From Nitrosomonadales bacterium (GTDB lineage Bacteria > Pseudomonadota > Gammaproteobacteria > Burkholderiales > Gallionellaceae), in NCBI GenBank assembly GCA_016214695.1, contig JACRNY010000003.1:1-64000 (forward strand): a stretch of DNA of 64,000 nucleotides, written 5' to 3'. Both the position numbers and the translations under genes were made by a program. This document shows positions 24,993 to 33,182 of this stretch, one piece after another (the stretch's first letter is position 1; each line of letters begins with the position of its first letter). The notes under the pieces were generated by a model. That model was not told where the DNA came from and did not search any database. It saw only the letters and a program-made list of their open reading frames with translations.

Positions 24993-26024
24993 TCAGGGAT
25001 TGTTCCACTGGTTGTATTGCACCGCATGGCAGGTGATGCAGTCCTGGCTGGTATTAGACCCTTCATGACTCCCCAAAGTCCTGGTACCTGTTACACCAAG
25101 GTAGGGAGAAGGCTTGTTGTGACAGGTCTTGCATGGCGGAGCAACATACGCATGCAAAGCCGCCCCCCTCGCCACTACGCCAACACCGATATGACAAGCC
25201 GTGCAACTCGTTCCGGCATTGTAAGGAATGTGGTTAGCCGGCTTGGCACCCAGCGCTGGCAGCCATGCCAAGGTGGAGTAGTGGCACTGATTGCATTCGT
25301 CTGTCGTGGCCGGGTGGATACCAGGCTTGCCTACAGCCAGAGCACCATTATGGCAGCTCGAGCAAGCACCGCCCGTGTTGTGCTTGAAGCGGTTCGGGTA
25401 CCAGCCGATATAGCTATGGCAAGAGTCGCATTCCAGCGTGTTTTTGAGTGTGGTTGCGGCATGCCCAGCCGGTTTGCGGTTCGGAATGGAAACTTCCGGA
25501 CTGCTTATATGGCAACTCGAACATGCGCCGATCGCTCCTGTGTGGTTCCAGCTAGCCGGCAACCACGAAGACGAACGATGGCAGCTATCGCAGGATTTCG
25601 TCGCCTTGTTCCCGGTGTTGTGCGTGGCAGGCTTGCTCATCGAGAGCCGGCCGTTGTGGCAGGAAGTGCATTGTCCCGGCATGGCCGTGCCGTGGCTATA
25701 GCGCGCACCGAGCCAGGTCGAGGTGTTGAAGTGACAGCTGTCGCAGGGGGCATCGGTGACGATGTGCGCGTTTGATTTGGGTGTCGCCAGGACACGCTTG
25801 CCTACGGCATGGCAGCCGTCGCAATTCTTGGGCGTTCCCTTGAACACTCCACCAACATGGCAGGATTCGCAGGCCGCCGTGGCATGCCCGCCGGAAAGCG
25901 GATAGCCGGTGGTCATGTGATTGAAGTCGCGACCGCCCAGCCGTGTCTCCGCTGCCGCCTGCAAGGAAGCAACGGTAAGCGCAACGGCGATCAAACTGCC
26001 AAATATTCGTCCTAGTCTCTTCAT
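24993..26024 (-). CDS. Dodecahaem c-type cytochrome
   Basis: 343 residues from ATG 26024 behind GGAGGGTGG. It has a signal peptide (IFGSLIAVALTVASLQAAAE) and twelve CXXCH haem motifs: CESCH, CDGCH, CDSCH, CTSCH, CDSCH, CSSCH, CDSCH, CSSCH, CNQCH, CTACH, CKTCH, CITCH. A repeated pattern, CxxCH followed by (S/T/A)W(L/Y)P...H and then CxxCHNG....GKP..H, suggests diheme modules with extra His as distal ligands. There is no lipobox or obvious membrane anchor. It is encoded between the 21-haem cytochrome and the outer-membrane barrel, consistent with a periplasmic or surface member of an extracellular electron transfer conduit. Confidence 0.9.
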   Translation of the reverse strand: MKRLGRIFGSLIAVALTVASLQAAAETRLGGRDFNHMTTGYPLSGGHATAACESCHVGGVFKGTPKNCDGCHAVGKRVLATPKSNAHIVTDAPCDSCHFNTSTWLGARYSHGTAMPGQCTSCHNGRLSMSKPATHNTGNKATKSCDSCHRSSSWLPASWNHTGAIGACSSCHISSPEVSIPNRKPAGHAATTLKNTLECDSCHSYIGWYPNRFKHNTGGACSSCHNGALAVGKPGIHPATTDECNQCHYSTLAWLPALGAKPANHIPYNAGTSCTACHIGVGVVARGAALHAYVAPPCKTCHNKPSPYLGVTGTRTLGSHEGSNTSQDCITCHAVQYNQWNNP

Positions 26025-26080
26025 GATCCACCCTCCGTAAAATATCCCATTCCTCTCCAACCGCTTGCTGCTACAACCTG

Positions 26081-27703
26081 TTATTTCTTGCTTGCTAACG
26101 GTTTCTTGTCGGCACCGACCACTCCCATCTTCACCTGCTTCCAATTATCCCCTTCGTGGCAGCGCTCGCAACGGTCCCCGAAACTGCCGTTGTGCACGTC
26201 GTCACGGTCATGGCAGCTGCTGCACGATTTAGTCAGCAACACTTTCTTGTCCATCGGCTTGGCATGGCACGAATAGCACTTGTTCGCCACTTTCTTGTGC
26301 GCCCCTCCCAGCTTGAAGTCGGTCTTGTCGTGGTTGAAGTCCCACGCCATCCAGTCGCGCGTGTTGTGGCAATCCTGGCACTCGGTGCCGAAACGCCGCT
26401 TGTGCACTTTCGCATCTTCCTTCTCGTGGCACGACCAGCAATCCGACTTGGCATCCTTGAAGGTCGGGGTTGCATGACACTTCTTGCAACTGACCAGGAT
26501 GTGGCGACCGAGCAAGGGGAAGGTCGACATCTTGTTATGGTCGAAGGTCGTCTTCGTCCAGGAATCGGCGCCATGGCACGACTCGCATTTCTTGCCTTCC
26601 TGGCCCTTGTGCTTGTCATCCTTCTCGTGGCAGGAGAAGCAATCGGTAGGCAGCTTGTCTTTGTAGATGTCGCCCTTGTGGCAACCCGTACACTTGAGCT
26701 TGGGGTCGGCATGCTTGCCGAGCAGCGGGAACTTGGTCTTGCCGTGGTCGAACTTGATCTCCTTCCAGTCTTTCTCGACGTGGCAGGACTCGCACTTGTT
26801 GCCGAATTTGCCCTTGTGCGCCTTGTCGTCTTCTTTTTTGTGGCAAGAGCTGCACTGCTTGGGCGTGTCCTTGAACTTGTTGTCGACATGGCACTTGGCG
26901 CACTTCACCTCGACGTGCTTGCCCAACAGCGGATACTTGGTGAGCTTGTCGTGATCGAACTTGACCTCTTTCCAGTCGCGATCGACGTGGCAAGTCTCGC
27001 ACTTGTTGCCCAGCTTGCCCTTGTGCGCCTTTTCGTCGTCCTTTTTATGGCATGACGCACACTGCTTCGGCGTTTCCTTGAACTTGTTGTCCAGGTGGCA
27101 CTTGTCGCACTTCACATCCTCGTGCTTGCCGCGCAGCTTGAAATCGAACTTGTCGTGGTCGACCGAGGTGGTTTTCCAGTCCTTTTCGCTGTGGCACTTG
27201 GCACAATCGGAACCCAGTTTCCCCTTGTGAGCCTTGTCATCGTCCTTCTTGTGGCACTCCACGCATTTGCCCGGCGCCTCGGAGTATTTCTTGCCTTGCT
27301 TGTGGCAATCCTCGCACTTCACCTTGGCGGTGTCAGCGTGTTTGCCTTTCAGCGCAAAATCGGTCTTGGCATGGTCGAAAGCGTTCTTGTCGAGAATGAC
27401 GATCTTGGCATCGCGCCCCTTGTGGTCGGTATGACACTCCTTGCAATCCTTACCCTCCTCGATGCGCCCGTGGTAACCGCGCTTCTCGGAGACGTCCTTA
27501 CCGACGTCCTTGTGGCAGTCGGTGCAAAGCCGGTTCTGGGCGGCCTTGTCGAATTTCTTGTGGCATTTTTCGCATGCCTCTTCTTCCTTGGCGTGCCCCT
27601 GAATGACCTCGCCCGGCATCAGCAGCTTGTTGGCCTGCGCCTGCAAGGGAAGGAACGCTAACAAGAGACCCGCAAGAGCGAGCGAGCGAAAGATCATCTT
27701 CAT
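26081..27703 (-). CDS. 21-haem c-type cytochrome made of seven tri-haem repeats
   Basis: 540 residues from ATG 27703 (MKMIFRS...QAQANK signal peptide). It holds 21 CXXCH motifs arranged as seven units of ~69 residues, each with three motifs. The typical unit runs KC.KCH.DNKFK.TPKQC.SCHKK.D.KAHKG, then GNKCE.CH...DWK.., FDHDK, and LLGKH. Every unit also keeps three non-CXXCH His (in KAHKG, FDH, GKH), matching bis-His ligation of three haems per unit. The protein is very Lys-rich. Repeat regularity suggests a linear haem wire. It lies 17 nt after the cytochrome b gene and 56 nt before the 12-haem gene. Periplasm-spanning or extracellular; which one is unknown. Confidence 0.92.
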   Translation of the reverse strand: MKMIFRSLALAGLLLAFLPLQAQANKLLMPGEVIQGHAKEEEACEKCHKKFDKAAQNRLCTDCHKDVGKDVSEKRGYHGRIEEGKDCKECHTDHKGRDAKIVILDKNAFDHAKTDFALKGKHADTAKVKCEDCHKQGKKYSEAPGKCVECHKKDDDKAHKGKLGSDCAKCHSEKDWKTTSVDHDKFDFKLRGKHEDVKCDKCHLDNKFKETPKQCASCHKKDDEKAHKGKLGNKCETCHVDRDWKEVKFDHDKLTKYPLLGKHVEVKCAKCHVDNKFKDTPKQCSSCHKKEDDKAHKGKFGNKCESCHVEKDWKEIKFDHGKTKFPLLGKHADPKLKCTGCHKGDIYKDKLPTDCFSCHEKDDKHKGQEGKKCESCHGADSWTKTTFDHNKMSTFPLLGRHILVSCKKCHATPTFKDAKSDCWSCHEKEDAKVHKRRFGTECQDCHNTRDWMAWDFNHDKTDFKLGGAHKKVANKCYSCHAKPMDKKVLLTKSCSSCHDRDDVHNGSFGDRCERCHEGDNWKQVKMGVVGADKKPLASKK

Positions 27704-27720
27704 CTGGTCACATCCGTCGA

Positions 27721-28617
27721 TTAATAGGCATGCACAGCATATACGTGGTAGACCGCGCTGAACACCATCATGTAGACCAGCGGAATGTGGAAGATATGCC
27801 ACATCGAGAACAAGCGTTCGTAGGTGTGGAACTGCGCCGCATCGCGCACTGCCTCAAGGAAGTCATCGATCTTGCCGCGGTACTCAGTGAACAGGGCTTC
27901 CATGCTTTGGCGTTGCGCAGCCGTGAAATGCTTCTCATCGGCCTGGGCATGCATGATTTTGCGCAATTCGCGCGTGAGCGTGAACGACAGCCATTTGGCG
28001 CGGATGCTCGACATGATGAAGTTGCCGAAGCCAAGTCCGGATGTCTTGCCGTATTTCTCTCCCGCGAGGCGGAAATCCTCCAGCGCCTTCTCGATACCGG
28101 GCGCAAAATGGAACGCGGACTTCACTTCGCCGGATTGCTCCAGCGCCGCCTTCAGTTCGTTCACTGTAGCCTGGCGACCGTACAAACCGTGGTGGATCTT
28201 GGTATAGAAGAAACGACCGAAAGTCCCGCTGCCCGACACCAGCAACATGCAGTACATGGCCACCGCCGCATTGATGGATCCGGTGGGATGTAAATAAGGG
28301 ATGTAAACGTGATAGGTGGAGTGGAAAACGATGGTCAGCGGACCCAGGATACCCAACACCATGTGCCATTTGAACCAAGTGGGCAGGAAACCGAAGTTCT
28401 CCAGAAACTTCCAGCGCTTGCGCAGGGGATAGAGCAGCAGGGTCAGCATCATCAATCCGCCAGCCAGACCGAGGTTATAGCCGAAATCGAAAAGCTCCTC
28501 ACCCGGCTTGTAGTAAGTCTGCGGATACACCACGAAATATCCGGCCACGGTGATGACCGCGACGATGCTGATGAATATCAGCCAAACCAGATGTTCCGAC
28601 CGTTTATTTGCCTTCAT
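27721..28617 (-). CDS. Inner-membrane b-type cytochrome (b561/ferric-reductase-like)
   Basis: 298 residues with about five membrane helices: IFISIVAVITVAGYFVVYP, LGLAGGLMMLTLLLYPL, a central WFKWHMVLGILGPLTIVFHS, a helix near 118-135, and a C-terminal pair with MWHIFHIPLVYMMVFSAVYH. His residues spaced within helices (WHM...FHSTYH; WHIFHIP...YH) are plausible haem b ligands. A soluble ~110-residue insertion lies between helices. It is the first gene of the cytochrome operon, so it could exchange electrons between the quinone pool and the periplasmic multihaem proteins. The exact family is unsure. Confidence 0.75.
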   Translation of the reverse strand: MKANKRSEHLVWLIFISIVAVITVAGYFVVYPQTYYKPGEELFDFGYNLGLAGGLMMLTLLLYPLRKRWKFLENFGFLPTWFKWHMVLGILGPLTIVFHSTYHVYIPYLHPTGSINAAVAMYCMLLVSGSGTFGRFFYTKIHHGLYGRQATVNELKAALEQSGEVKSAFHFAPGIEKALEDFRLAGEKYGKTSGLGFGNFIMSSIRAKWLSFTLTRELRKIMHAQADEKHFTAAQRQSMEALFTEYRGKIDDFLEAVRDAAQFHTYERLFSMWHIFHIPLVYMMVFSAVYHVYAVHAY

Positions 28618-28796
28618 GCTCGTTCTTCCAAGAGGTTACCCTTCAGCCAAGGGGGCGGATTGTAATAGTGAACCATTGCCCCGGTAAATCATATATTTGT
28701 CTTTGGCTGCTGCGCGACATAGAATGCCCCGGCATCCGACTGGCTGCATCAAATTAAGTTCCGACCGATCCAGAACTTCATTCAAGCACGGACTGT

Positions 28797-28813
28797 CTTA
28801 AGTCTTGCTTAAG
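28797..28813 (+). promoter_or_regulatory. PmrA/QseB-type operator (CTTAAG-N5-CTTAAG)
   Basis: CTTAAGTCTTGCTTAAG: two CTTAAG half-sites exactly 11 bp apart, 46 bp before the ATG of the Fe-S/FAD oxidoreductase gene. It matches the CTTAA-N5-CTTAA direct-repeat box of PmrA/BasR/QseB regulators. The same box occurs before the diheme cytochrome gene (32887-32903), in the operon that encodes such a regulator. Since CTTAAG is self-complementary, binding could also affect the divergent cytochrome operon. Confidence 0.7.
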
Positions 28814-28858
28814 CAATTGGCCACATACTCGCAACCACATATTTTCCCGAACTCAATC

Positions 28859-30154
28859 ATGGATATCCTCGATCTTTCCATCTACCTGATCCCCCTGGCC
28901 ATCATCGCCTATATCTACCAGAGCGGCAGGAAAAGGAAGGAGAAGCAGGCGGTCGAAACGCTGAACGAATCCATCGAAGCCGGATTGACCGAACCGCCCT
29001 CCCTGCACCCGGAGATCAACCCCAATCTCTGCCTGGGTTCGGGCAGTTGCATCACAGCCTGCCCGGAAGGGGCGATCGGCATGATCAAGGGCAAGGCGGT
29101 GCTGGTCAACCCGACGCACTGCATCGGCCACGGCGCCTGTGCCGCAGCCTGCCCCCATGACGCGATCACCCTGGTGTTCGGCACCTCCAAGCGCGGCATG
29201 GACATCCCGCAGGTGAATCCTTCCTTCGAGACCAACGTCCCCGGCATCTTCATCGCCGGCGAGCTTGGCGGCATGGGCCTGATCCGCAAGGCCGCCACCC
29301 AGGGCACCCAGGCCATCGACAACATCGCCAAACTCAAGGACAGCAGCAGCCCTTATGATGTGGTCATCATCGGTGCCGGCCCGGCAGGCTTGTCCGCCAC
29401 ACTGGGCGCGATCGAGAAGAAACTGCGCTATGTCACCGTCGAACAGGAAACTTCGCTGGGCGGCTGCATCTTCCAGTACCCGCGCAACAAAGTCGTCATG
29501 ACCGCCCCGGTGAAACTGCCTGTGGTCGGCGAGATGCATTTCAAGGAAGTCAGCAAGGAGAAGCTGCTCGAATTCTGGCACGGCATCGTGGCAAAGACCG
29601 GCATGAAGCTCAACTTCAACGAGCGCATGGAAAACATCACCAAGACCGACAAGGGCTTCATCGTCAAGACCAGCAAAGGTTCTTACGAGACCCGCGCCAT
29701 ATTGCTCGCCATCGGTCGCCGCGGCACACCGCGCAAACTGGGGGTGCCCGGCGAGGATCTGCCGAAAGTGGTCTACCGGCTGATCGAGCCTGAGCAGTAC
29801 CGCAACCAGCATGTCGTCGTCGTGGGCGGCGGCGACAGCGCGCTGGAGGCCGCCATCGCGATCGCCGAACAGCCCGGCACCACAGTCACCCTCTCCTACC
29901 GCAGCGATGCGTTCGGACGCGGCAAGCCGAAGAACCGCGAACGCCTGAAAGCGATGACGGACAAAGGACGCATCGATGTGCGACTCAAATCCAACGTGAA
30001 GCTGGTCGAAAAAGACAAGGTCGTCATCGAACACGAAGGCAAGATGGTCGAGATGCCGAACGATGCCATCATCGTCTGCGCCGGCGGCATCCTGCCGACG
30101 CCGTTCCTCAAAGAGATCGGCGTATTGGTGGAGACCAAGTTCGGCACCGCCTGA
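28859..30154 (+). CDS. Ferredoxin-domain / FAD-NAD(P) oxidoreductase with altered Fe-S motifs
   Basis: 431 residues from ATG 28859; an upstream TTG frame start would overlap the operator. An N-terminal helix (IYLIPLAIIAYIY) anchors it to the membrane. Residues ~45-110 are a two-cluster ferredoxin-like domain, but both motifs lack the second Cys: CLGSGSCITACPEG and CIGHGACAAACPHD (C-x5-C-x3-CP). From ~165 it is a thioredoxin-reductase-like flavoprotein: VVIIGAGPAGLSAT (FAD), HVVVVGGGDSALEAA (NAD(P)), CAGGILPTPFL. No redox CxxC of thioredoxin reductase is seen. Divergent to the multihaem operon, it may pass electrons between NAD(P)H and quinone or cytochrome b, possibly in reverse flow during Fe(II) oxidation. 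The partner is inferred. Confidence 0.82.
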   Translation: MDILDLSIYLIPLAIIAYIYQSGRKRKEKQAVETLNESIEAGLTEPPSLHPEINPNLCLGSGSCITACPEGAIGMIKGKAVLVNPTHCIGHGACAAACPHDAITLVFGTSKRGMDIPQVNPSFETNVPGIFIAGELGGMGLIRKAATQGTQAIDNIAKLKDSSSPYDVVIIGAGPAGLSATLGAIEKKLRYVTVEQETSLGGCIFQYPRNKVVMTAPVKLPVVGEMHFKEVSKEKLLEFWHGIVAKTGMKLNFNERMENITKTDKGFIVKTSKGSYETRAILLAIGRRGTPRKLGVPGEDLPKVVYRLIEPEQYRNQHVVVVGGGDSALEAAIAIAEQPGTTVTLSYRSDAFGRGKPKNRERLKAMTDKGRIDVRLKSNVKLVEKDKVVIEHEGKMVEMPNDAIIVCAGGILPTPFLKEIGVLVETKFGTA

Positions 30155-30172
30155 CATCAGGACAGGCCGGCA

Positions 30173-31504
30173 TCACCGGCTGCCGAAAGTCACTGTCACG
30201 CATAGCCCGCGCCCCGTATCGGCGCGGGCGAAGACCACCTCGGCACCGTGCACTTCGGCGATCCGCCGCACGATGGACAAGCCCAATCCGCTCCCGCTCG
30301 CCTGCGTCTCCACCGGCCGGTAGAAACGCTCCGATATTTTGCTCAGTTCCTGCTCGGAGACGCCGGGGCCGTCATCGCACACCGACACGCCGACCACTCC
30401 CTTTATCGACTCGGTAGCGACCCGCACCATGGTGCCCGGTGTGGTATGCCGAACGGCATTGTCGAGCAGGTTGCGCATCAGGATACGCAGCAGTTCCGGG
30501 TTGCCCTGCACCGGCGCAGTATCCTGTGCATGCAATTCGATATGCACGCCTTTGCCCAAAGCCTCCGGCGCGATGACGGCGATCTCGCCGGCCGCGATCT
30601 CACTCAAACTGCATACCTCCGCCACTCCGGCGCCCGGCGCGTCGACACGCGCCAGCGTGAGCAGCTGTTCGATCAAGTGGGTGGCCCGATCGCAGCCCAG
30701 GATCGCGTTGTCGAGCGCATGGAGACGTTCCGCTTCAGCTGCGGCCTTGCGTGCCACCTGGGCTTGCGCCTTGATCGCCGCCACCGGCGTGCGCAATTCG
30801 TGCGCAGCATCCGCCGTGAAACGACGCTCGCGCTGGAAGGTGGCATCGATGCGGACAAAGAGCTGGTTGAGCCGCTCGATCAACGGCAACACCTCATGCG
30901 GTGCCGCTTCCGCATCGAGCGGCGACAGCGCCTCCGGGGCGCGCCGCTCCACCTCCGCCGCCAATCTGGCCAACGGGCGCAGGCCGCGCGCCACCGCCAC
31001 CCACAGCAACAACGCCAGCACAGGCAGCGAGATCAACAAGGGCTGCAGCAGGTTGCCCGCGATATCGCGCGCCATATCTTCACGCACATCGGCGCGCTCC
31101 GCCACGTGGATCAGGAACATGCCAGACTCATCCATCGAGGTGAATACGCGCCAGCGATGCCCGCCCATGGTGCTGTCGCTGAAGCCGGACTGGTTCACGG
31201 TCAGCGGCTGCGCACCCGCGTTCTCCGAATGCAGCCGCAGTCCGCCACCGATCTCCCAGATCTGGAAAGCCACCCGGCGCGAGTATTTATGCAGCAGCGG
31301 CGTGTGGTCGGTTTCAAGTTCAGTGAGTTCGTGCGTCGCCTGTGCCGCCAATAGCGATGCCTCCTGGGCCAGATGCCCGTCGAGCACCTCATCGAACTCC
31401 TCACGCGCATCGAAATAGATGAAAGCTGAAGCGCCAAGCCACACCAGCGCCACCGTCGCCAGCGACAAAAGCAGCAACCGCCGTTTCAATGAGTGCCCGT
31501 TCAT
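30173..31504 (-). CDS. Sensor histidine kinase (QseC/PmrB-like)
   Basis: 443 residues from ATG 31504, which follows the regulator stop by one base. Two membrane helices (~10-30 and ~158-178) flank a ~125-residue periplasmic sensor, then a HAMP-like linker, HisKA with phospho-acceptor His in TADAAHELRTPVAAIK (~245), and an HATPase domain with NLLDNAVRHT, DDGPGV and GSGLGLSIV. Together with the upstream regulator it forms a two-component system of the OmpR class. The periplasmic part lacks an obvious ExxE Fe(III) motif; the ligand is unknown. Confidence 0.93.
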   Translation of the reverse strand: MNGHSLKRRLLLLSLATVALVWLGASAFIYFDAREEFDEVLDGHLAQEASLLAAQATHELTELETDHTPLLHKYSRRVAFQIWEIGGGLRLHSENAGAQPLTVNQSGFSDSTMGGHRWRVFTSMDESGMFLIHVAERADVREDMARDIAGNLLQPLLISLPVLALLLWVAVARGLRPLARLAAEVERRAPEALSPLDAEAAPHEVLPLIERLNQLFVRIDATFQRERRFTADAAHELRTPVAAIKAQAQVARKAAAEAERLHALDNAILGCDRATHLIEQLLTLARVDAPGAGVAEVCSLSEIAAGEIAVIAPEALGKGVHIELHAQDTAPVQGNPELLRILMRNLLDNAVRHTTPGTMVRVATESIKGVVGVSVCDDGPGVSEQELSKISERFYRPVETQASGSGLGLSIVRRIAEVHGAEVVFARADTGRGLCVTVTFGSR

Positions 31505-31505
31505 C

Positions 31506-32174
31506 TCAGCTCGCCTTGTCTGCACTGATCAGATAGCCGACACCGCGTATGGTCTCGATGAGCTCGGGAAAGAGTTTGCGGCGCAGATGGTGGATGTGCA
31601 CTTCCACCGCATTGCTTTCAACCTCTTCGCCCCAGGCATAGAGCTGCTCTTCGAGCTGCGCGCGCGACATCACCTTCCCGGCATTCAGCATCAACGCATG
31701 CAGCACGGCGAATTCCTTCGGCGAAAGGTCGACTGACGCATCGAGATAATGCACGCGATGGGCGGCCGGATCGAGCTTCACTCCAGATGCCTGCAGCAAC
31801 AGATCGGTCTTGCCGCTGGCACGGCGTATCAGCGCCCGCAGACGCGCCGCCAGCTCGCCCATATCGAAGGGCTTGAGCAGATAGTCGTCGGCTCCGGCAT
31901 CCAGACCCTTGATGCGGTCGTTCACGGTATCCCGCGCGGTGAGGATCAGCACGGGAAGGGATGAGTTGCGACTGCGCAGGCGGCGCAGCACATCCAGTCC
32001 GGAAAGGCGCGGCAGCCCGAGGTCGAGCACGACCGCCGCATAGGATTCGGTGCCTAACGCCTGGTCTGCCGACACTCCGTCCTTCATCCAGTCGACCGCA
32101 TAGCCGGATTGCTTCAATCCCGCCTGGAGTGCATCGCCCAGCAAGGCATCATCTTCGACTACCAGTACGCGCAT
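31506..32174 (-). CDS. OmpR-family response regulator (QseB/PmrA type)
   Basis: 222 residues. Receiver domain with VVEDDALLGDALQAGL, phospho-Asp in VVLDLGLPRLSG (~51), switch Thr (LTARD) and Lys in DDYLLKPFD. The C-terminal winged helix ends HIHHLRRKLFPELIETIRGVGY. Its sequence is of the QseB/PmrA/TctD subgroup, whose members bind CTTAA-N5-CTTAA repeats; two such boxes occur in this window. The gene overlaps the kinase by near-contact and follows the diheme cytochrome gene by 154 nt, so the operon is probably autoregulated. Confidence 0.93.
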   Translation of the reverse strand: MRVLVVEDDALLGDALQAGLKQSGYAVDWMKDGVSADQALGTESYAAVVLDLGLPRLSGLDVLRRLRSRNSSLPVLILTARDTVNDRIKGLDAGADDYLLKPFDMGELAARLRALIRRASGKTDLLLQASGVKLDPAAHRVHYLDASVDLSPKEFAVLHALMLNAGKVMSRAQLEEQLYAWGEEVESNAVEVHIHHLRRKLFPELIETIRGVGYLISADKAS

Positions 32175-32328
32175 ATTTCACCCGATAAAACGGCACCTCG
32201 ATCATCATGCGGCTCTGCCTGCACAGGAGCTTCTTCTGCAGACATCGCACCGATCCCGGAACAAGCTGTCCGGAATATCCCCGGCTCGGGCAGCATTATG
32301 GCATCCAGCCAGACGCTGAGGCTCCCCC

Positions 32329-32835
32329 TCATTTTCCGGGCATGCGGATATTGCGCTCGCGGTAATCGCCACTCTCGGCCTTGGTATGGCAAGCCGCACA
32401 ATTGGCCGGACTCTTCACCTGCGGATTTTTCCAGATGCGATCCGGCACCTCGTCGTGTTCGCGGACGAACCAGCGCAACTCGCTGATGCGCAACTGCGGT
32501 TTCCCAGCCGGTTCCTGCTTTTGGGGGCCGGCATGTTTCTCAAGGAAAGCGCCGATCTCCCGCGCCACCGCCGGCTCCAGGCTGGCATCGGTACCGAAGT
32601 GCTTGTCCAGCCCGGCCATCATCGCGCGCCAGGATGCGGCAGGCAGCATACGCGGCGGGAAAGCGACATGACAGGATCCGCATTCGGATTGCCATCTGGC
32701 ATTGCTCACGACCACGCGACTACCATGCTCATGCTCGTCGCCTTCATGGTCATCCGCCTGCACGGAGCCGACCGCGCCGGCCAGCAGCGCAATCAGCGCG
32801 ATCATGCGCACTGTGTTTCGATCGATGGAATACAT
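32329..32835 (-). CDS. Diheme c-type cytochrome (DHC family-like)
   Basis: 168 residues, start behind a near-perfect AAAGGAGGTCACC site. A signal peptide (MIALIALLAGAVGSVQAD) is followed by a His/Glu-rich segment, CGSCH (~54) and a C-terminal CAACH (~147), separated by ~90 residues as in the DHC diheme family. DHC proteins are small periplasmic electron carriers, often paired with cytochrome b561. It precedes the response regulator and kinase genes on the same strand and has a PmrA/QseB-type box upstream, so the two-component system probably controls it. Confidence 0.85.
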   Translation of the reverse strand: MYSIDRNTVRMIALIALLAGAVGSVQADDHEGDEHEHGSRVVVSNARWQSECGSCHVAFPPRMLPAASWRAMMAGLDKHFGTDASLEPAVAREIGAFLEKHAGPQKQEPAGKPQLRISELRWFVREHDEVPDRIWKNPQVKSPANCAACHTKAESGDYRERNIRMPGK

Positions 32836-32886
32836 GGTGACCTCCTTTGGATTTGCATTACGATGGATGCAGGATAGGAGGCGAGA

Positions 32887-32903
32887 CTTAAGATAGCCTT
32901 AAG
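32887..32903 (-). promoter_or_regulatory. PmrA/QseB-type operator (CTTAAG-N5-CTTAAG)
   Basis: CTTAAGATAGCCTTAAG: identical half-sites with 5-bp spacing, 52 bp before the diheme cytochrome ATG; a third partial site CTTAAT follows 2 bp on. It matches the box at 28797-28813 and the known PmrA/BasR/QseB consensus. Probable autoregulation site for the cytochrome-regulator-kinase operon. Confidence 0.75.
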
Positions 32904-32963
32904 TGCTTAATATTTCAGGATTGGGACGGTACGGCAAGCGGGGTATCGGGGACGATTAGGAAT

Positions 32964-33039
32964 TGGTGCCGCTTGTCGGATTCGAACTGACGACCTACCG
33001 CTTACAAGGCGGTTGCTCTACCAACTGAGCTAAAGCGGC
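32964..33039 (-). tRNA. tRNA-Thr (anticodon TGT)
   Basis: A 76-base cloverleaf with 7-bp acceptor stem GCCGCTT/AAGCGGC, D arm AGCTCAGTTGGTAGAGCA, anticodon loop CTTGTAA, T arm with GTTCGAATC and an encoded CCA end. Anticodon TGT reads ACA and other ACN codons. Confidence 0.97.
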
Positions 33040-33047
33040 GGTGAAAC

Positions 33048-33123
33048 TGGTGGGTCGGGCGAGATTCGAACTCGCGACCAACGGATTAAAAGTCCGCTGC
33101 TCTACCGACTGAGCTACCGACCC
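33048..33123 (-). tRNA. tRNA-Lys (anticodon TTT)
   Basis: A 76-base cloverleaf with acceptor stem GGGTCGG/CCGACCC, anticodon loop CTTTTAA, T loop GTTCGAATC and an encoded CCA end. It lies 8 bases upstream of tRNA-Thr in the same transcript direction. Confidence 0.97.
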
Positions 33124-33182
33124 CCACCCCAAAAGGGAGCGCGCATTATACGGGTTTGACTTTGAGTGTCAAACCAAGCCGC

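Noticed and set aside
26081-27703. Regular ~207-bp periodicity that could be taken for a tandem DNA repeat or CRISPR array
   Set aside because: The period is in frame and equals the 69-residue tri-haem protein module; there are no short palindromic repeats with unique spacers.
28805-28858. Upstream TTG start adding 18 residues to the Fe-S/FAD oxidoreductase
   Set aside because: It would begin inside the CTTAAG operator and adds a non-family N-terminus; ATG 28859 begins at the membrane helix.
28853-30157. 434-codon minus-strand frame opposite the Fe-S/FAD oxidoreductase
   Set aside because: Complete mirror of a gene with clear FAD and NAD(P) motifs; no ribosome site or protein motif of its own.
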